Below are positions 6,239 through 7,484 of a stretch of 7,484 bases of DNA, in pieces. The notes below the pieces were generated by a model. That model was not told where the DNA came from and ran no database searches. It saw nothing but the letters and a program-made list of their open reading frames with translations. The stretch covers positions 1 to 7,484 of the forward strand of contig CADCOU010000117.1 of the NCBI GenBank assembly GCA_902803155.1, written 5' to 3'. This stretch comes from an uncultured Lachnospiraceae bacterium. Lineage in GTDB: Bacteria; Bacillota; Clostridia; Lachnospirales; Lachnospiraceae. The number at the start of each line of letters is the position of its first letter. The stretch's first letter is position 1. A program made the position numbers and the translations under genes.

Positions 6239-6286
6239 AAACCCGGCGGGGATTTTTTCAAAAATGAAAGAATTCCCGTCGGGTTT
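6239..6286. terminator. Long bidirectional hairpin between convergent genes
   Basis: Pairing is continuous over 22 positions (19 Watson-Crick and 3 G-T) and closes on an AAAA tetraloop (6261-6264). The GC-rich core is at 6242-6251 against 6274-6283. The outer AAA/TTT pairs give a short T-tract leaving the stem in both directions (TTT then CTGC on plus; TTTATTAA on minus). It lies 67 bp after purC and begins 4 bp after the stop codon of the opposing phosphoesterase gene, so it can serve both. Confidence 0.8.
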
Positions 6287-6290
6287 CTGC

Positions 6291-6881
6291 TTAGTATTCC
6301 AATGTATACCGTTCATACGCATTGATGACGGTCGTACCATCCAGCTCTATGGTCCGGCTGAGTCCATATCCGTAATTCAAGTGGGAATGTCCGTGGACCA
6401 TGTACTTCGGATGGTACTTATCCAGCATGGACCCGAACACTTCGAATCCTCTGTGCGTCAGATCCTCCTGATCCCCGATCCCGCGGGCAGGCGCATGGGT
6501 CAGCAGGATGTCGAAACCGCCTTTCCGTTTGATCTTCCAGCCAAGTTTCCATGCCCTCATTTTCATCTGTTTCTCGGTATACTGATACGGACCTCCGTTG
6601 TACATCATGGAGCCGCCCAGTCCCAGGATACGTATTCCTTCGAACTCATAGATCTTATCGTCTATGCAGATGCAGCCGTCCGGCTCCTTAGTGTCATAGA
6701 CACCGTCGTGGTTGCCGTGCACATAGAGCAGGGGGCAGTTTGAGAAGGTAACCAGAAATGACAGATACTGCGGCGGCAGGTCACCGGCCGACAGGATCAG
6801 ATCGATCCCCTTCAGCCTCTCTCCGTCGTAATAATCCCACAGAGCCTTACTCGGCTCATCCGCCACAAGCAGTATCTTCAT
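6291..6881 (-). CDS. Calcineurin-like metallophosphoesterase, small YfcE/MJ0936-like type
   Basis: It is 196 aa and predicted cytoplasmic, with no signal peptide or membrane segment. Metal-binding motifs of the calcineurin-like fold appear in order: AD near the N-terminus (D8), SAGDLP (31-36), the central GNHD (56-59), LTHAPARG (127-134) and HGHSHLNYG (163-171). The first motif is normally D-x-H; here it reads D-E-P, so the usual histidine ligand is absent (see findings). Family members hydrolyse phosphomonoesters or phosphodiesters; the substrate here cannot be named. ATG 6881 is supported by AGAGGA at 6887-6892, 5 bp upstream. It follows the BMP-like gene by 47 bp on the same strand with no terminator between, so the two may be co-transcribed. 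The stop lies just before the hairpin at 6239-6286. Confidence 0.88.
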   Translation of the reverse strand: MKILLVADEPSKALWDYYDGERLKGIDLILSAGDLPPQYLSFLVTFSNCPLLYVHGNHDGVYDTKEPDGCICIDDKIYEFEGIRILGLGGSMMYNGGPYQYTEKQMKMRAWKLGWKIKRKGGFDILLTHAPARGIGDQEDLTHRGFEVFGSMLDKYHPKYMVHGHSHLNYGYGLSRTIELDGTTVINAYERYTLEY

Positions 6882-6920
6882 TCCGATCCTCTTATCCCGC
6901 TCCTCTTACGTGGATCCTCT
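6879..6920 (-). repeat. Triplicated 14-bp unit carrying Shine-Dalgarno hexamers before the phosphoesterase gene
   Basis: On the minus strand AGAGGA occurs three times at exact 14-bp intervals (plus coordinates 6915-6920, 6901-6906 and 6887-6892). The units are degenerate after the hexamer; the last ends in the start codon ATG. Only the last hexamer has proper spacing for translation of 6881. Confidence 0.55.
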
Positions 6921-6931
6921 CCGGTCTCAGT

Positions 6932-7484
6932 CTATCCGATCGTAGTCGCGGCAGGCGTGATATTCTCCTGCAGTTCGATCCGTTCTCTGGCTGCGTCCGT
7001 CAGTTCCCAGCTGTCCGGTATGGAACCGATGACACCGTCCACAAGATAATTCATCGTGATGATCTCTTCTGCGGACAGTCCCTGATCCTTCCTGCCGGCG
7101 ACTGTCCCGTCCTGTTTCAGGAATGTTCCCCAGAACGGATTGAAATAGTCCACATACATCTGACCCTTCACGATGTTTGTGAGCGTCGCGATGCCGTGAG
7201 GAAGATCATCTGACATGATCAGGTCCGTAATGCCACCGGAGATGCCCCACCAGTAATTGATGGCCGGCTTCTCTTTTGCTTCCCGTACCGTATCCCAGTT
7301 CCCCTGCAGGAAGTCCCTTATGATGCGCTCATAGAACTTTCCCCAGTTCCACATCGGCGTCGCTAGACGCTTCATGTTTCCGCCGCCCGGATACCCGGTC
7401 ATGTACAGACCGTAGGCTCTGTCGGAAGATGCCGGCGTGATCATGTCATTATCCGAGATTACAGTGATCTCTTCCCTTTCCAGC
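6932..7484 (-). CDS. BMP-family (PnrA/Med-like) ABC transporter substrate-binding protein, C-terminal part only
   Basis: The frame enters from the right edge and is open to the TAG at 6932-6934, giving 183 visible residues; the true start is outside. An internal ATG at 7444 is not a plausible start because the open frame and family-like sequence (VISDNDMITP) continue upstream of it. Landmarks are SSDRAYGLYM, MWNWGKFYERIIRDFLQGNWD, NYWWGISGGITDLIMSDDLP, YFNPFWGTFLKQDG and LSAEEIITMNYLVDGVIGSIPD, which resemble the C-terminal lobe of BMP/PnrA-type substrate-binding proteins. Those with known ligands often bind nucleosides; the ligand cannot be told here. Some clostridial relatives are long proteins with an extra N-terminal region, which cannot be tested from this fragment. 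No transporter permease or ATPase is in the window. Confidence 0.8.
   Translation of the reverse strand, partial: LEREEITVISDNDMITPASSDRAYGLYMTGYPGGGNMKRLATPMWNWGKFYERIIRDFLQGNWDTVREAKEKPAINYWWGISGGITDLIMSDDLPHGIATLTNIVKGQMYVDYFNPFWGTFLKQDGTVAGRKDQGLSAEEIITMNYLVDGVIGSIPDSWELTDAARERIELQENITPAATTIG

Noticed and set aside
6264..6743. Plus-strand open frame of 159 codons after purC
   Set aside because: It starts inside the terminator hairpin and is antisense to the phosphoesterase gene, whose motifs are clear.

Overview
The window looks like a chromosomal core region of a Gram-positive anaerobe of the class Clostridia, most likely Lachnospiraceae or a close relative. The evidence is a Rex redox repressor divergent from an ABC-F ATPase, a BMP-type substrate-binding protein and a metallophosphoesterase of a type I associate with this group, AGGAG-type ribosome binding sites, and roughly 50% GC. 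This placement is inferred from protein character and was not searched. I see no mobile elements, CRISPR arrays, rRNA or tRNA genes, prophage genes or signs of recent transfer.

Layout. Positions 1-2954 hold three minus-strand genes reading leftward: rex (redox-sensing repressor), alr (alanine racemase) and a membrane protein of the CNNM/CorC ('hemolysin') type with paired CBS domains, which runs off the left edge. A compact divergent control region (about 2955-3228) separates rex from a plus-strand ABC-F ATPase gene (3229-5196). A monocistronic purC (SAICAR synthase, 5302-6171) follows with its own promoter. A long hairpin at 6239-6286 lies between purC and two convergent minus-strand genes: a small metallophosphoesterase (6291-6881) and, upstream of it, the C-terminal part of a BMP-family substrate-binding protein that enters from the right edge.

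How the parts work together. Rex senses NADH/NAD+. An 18-bp dyad resembling a Rex operator covers the predicted start point of a strong promoter (TTGACA-17-TAGAAT) in front of rex, so autoregulation is likely. Because alr starts 17 bp after the rex stop, D-alanine supply for the cell wall may share that redox control. The CNNM-like gene has its own near-consensus promoter, placed so close to the start codon that the message would be almost leaderless. The ABC-F gene and purC each have a promoter of their own.

I found no convincing undescribed multi-gene system. The observations most worth a second look are the degenerate membrane domain of the CNNM-like protein, the altered dinucleotide-binding motif of Rex, the operator and promoter architecture between rex and abcF, the leaderless-looking promoter at 1134-1162, a 23-bp duplication over the ABC-F stop codon, and a 14-bp triplicated ribosome-binding-site motif before the phosphoesterase gene. 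No gene-free stretch exceeds 300 bases; the longest, 2955-3228, is described in the promoter and operator entries.
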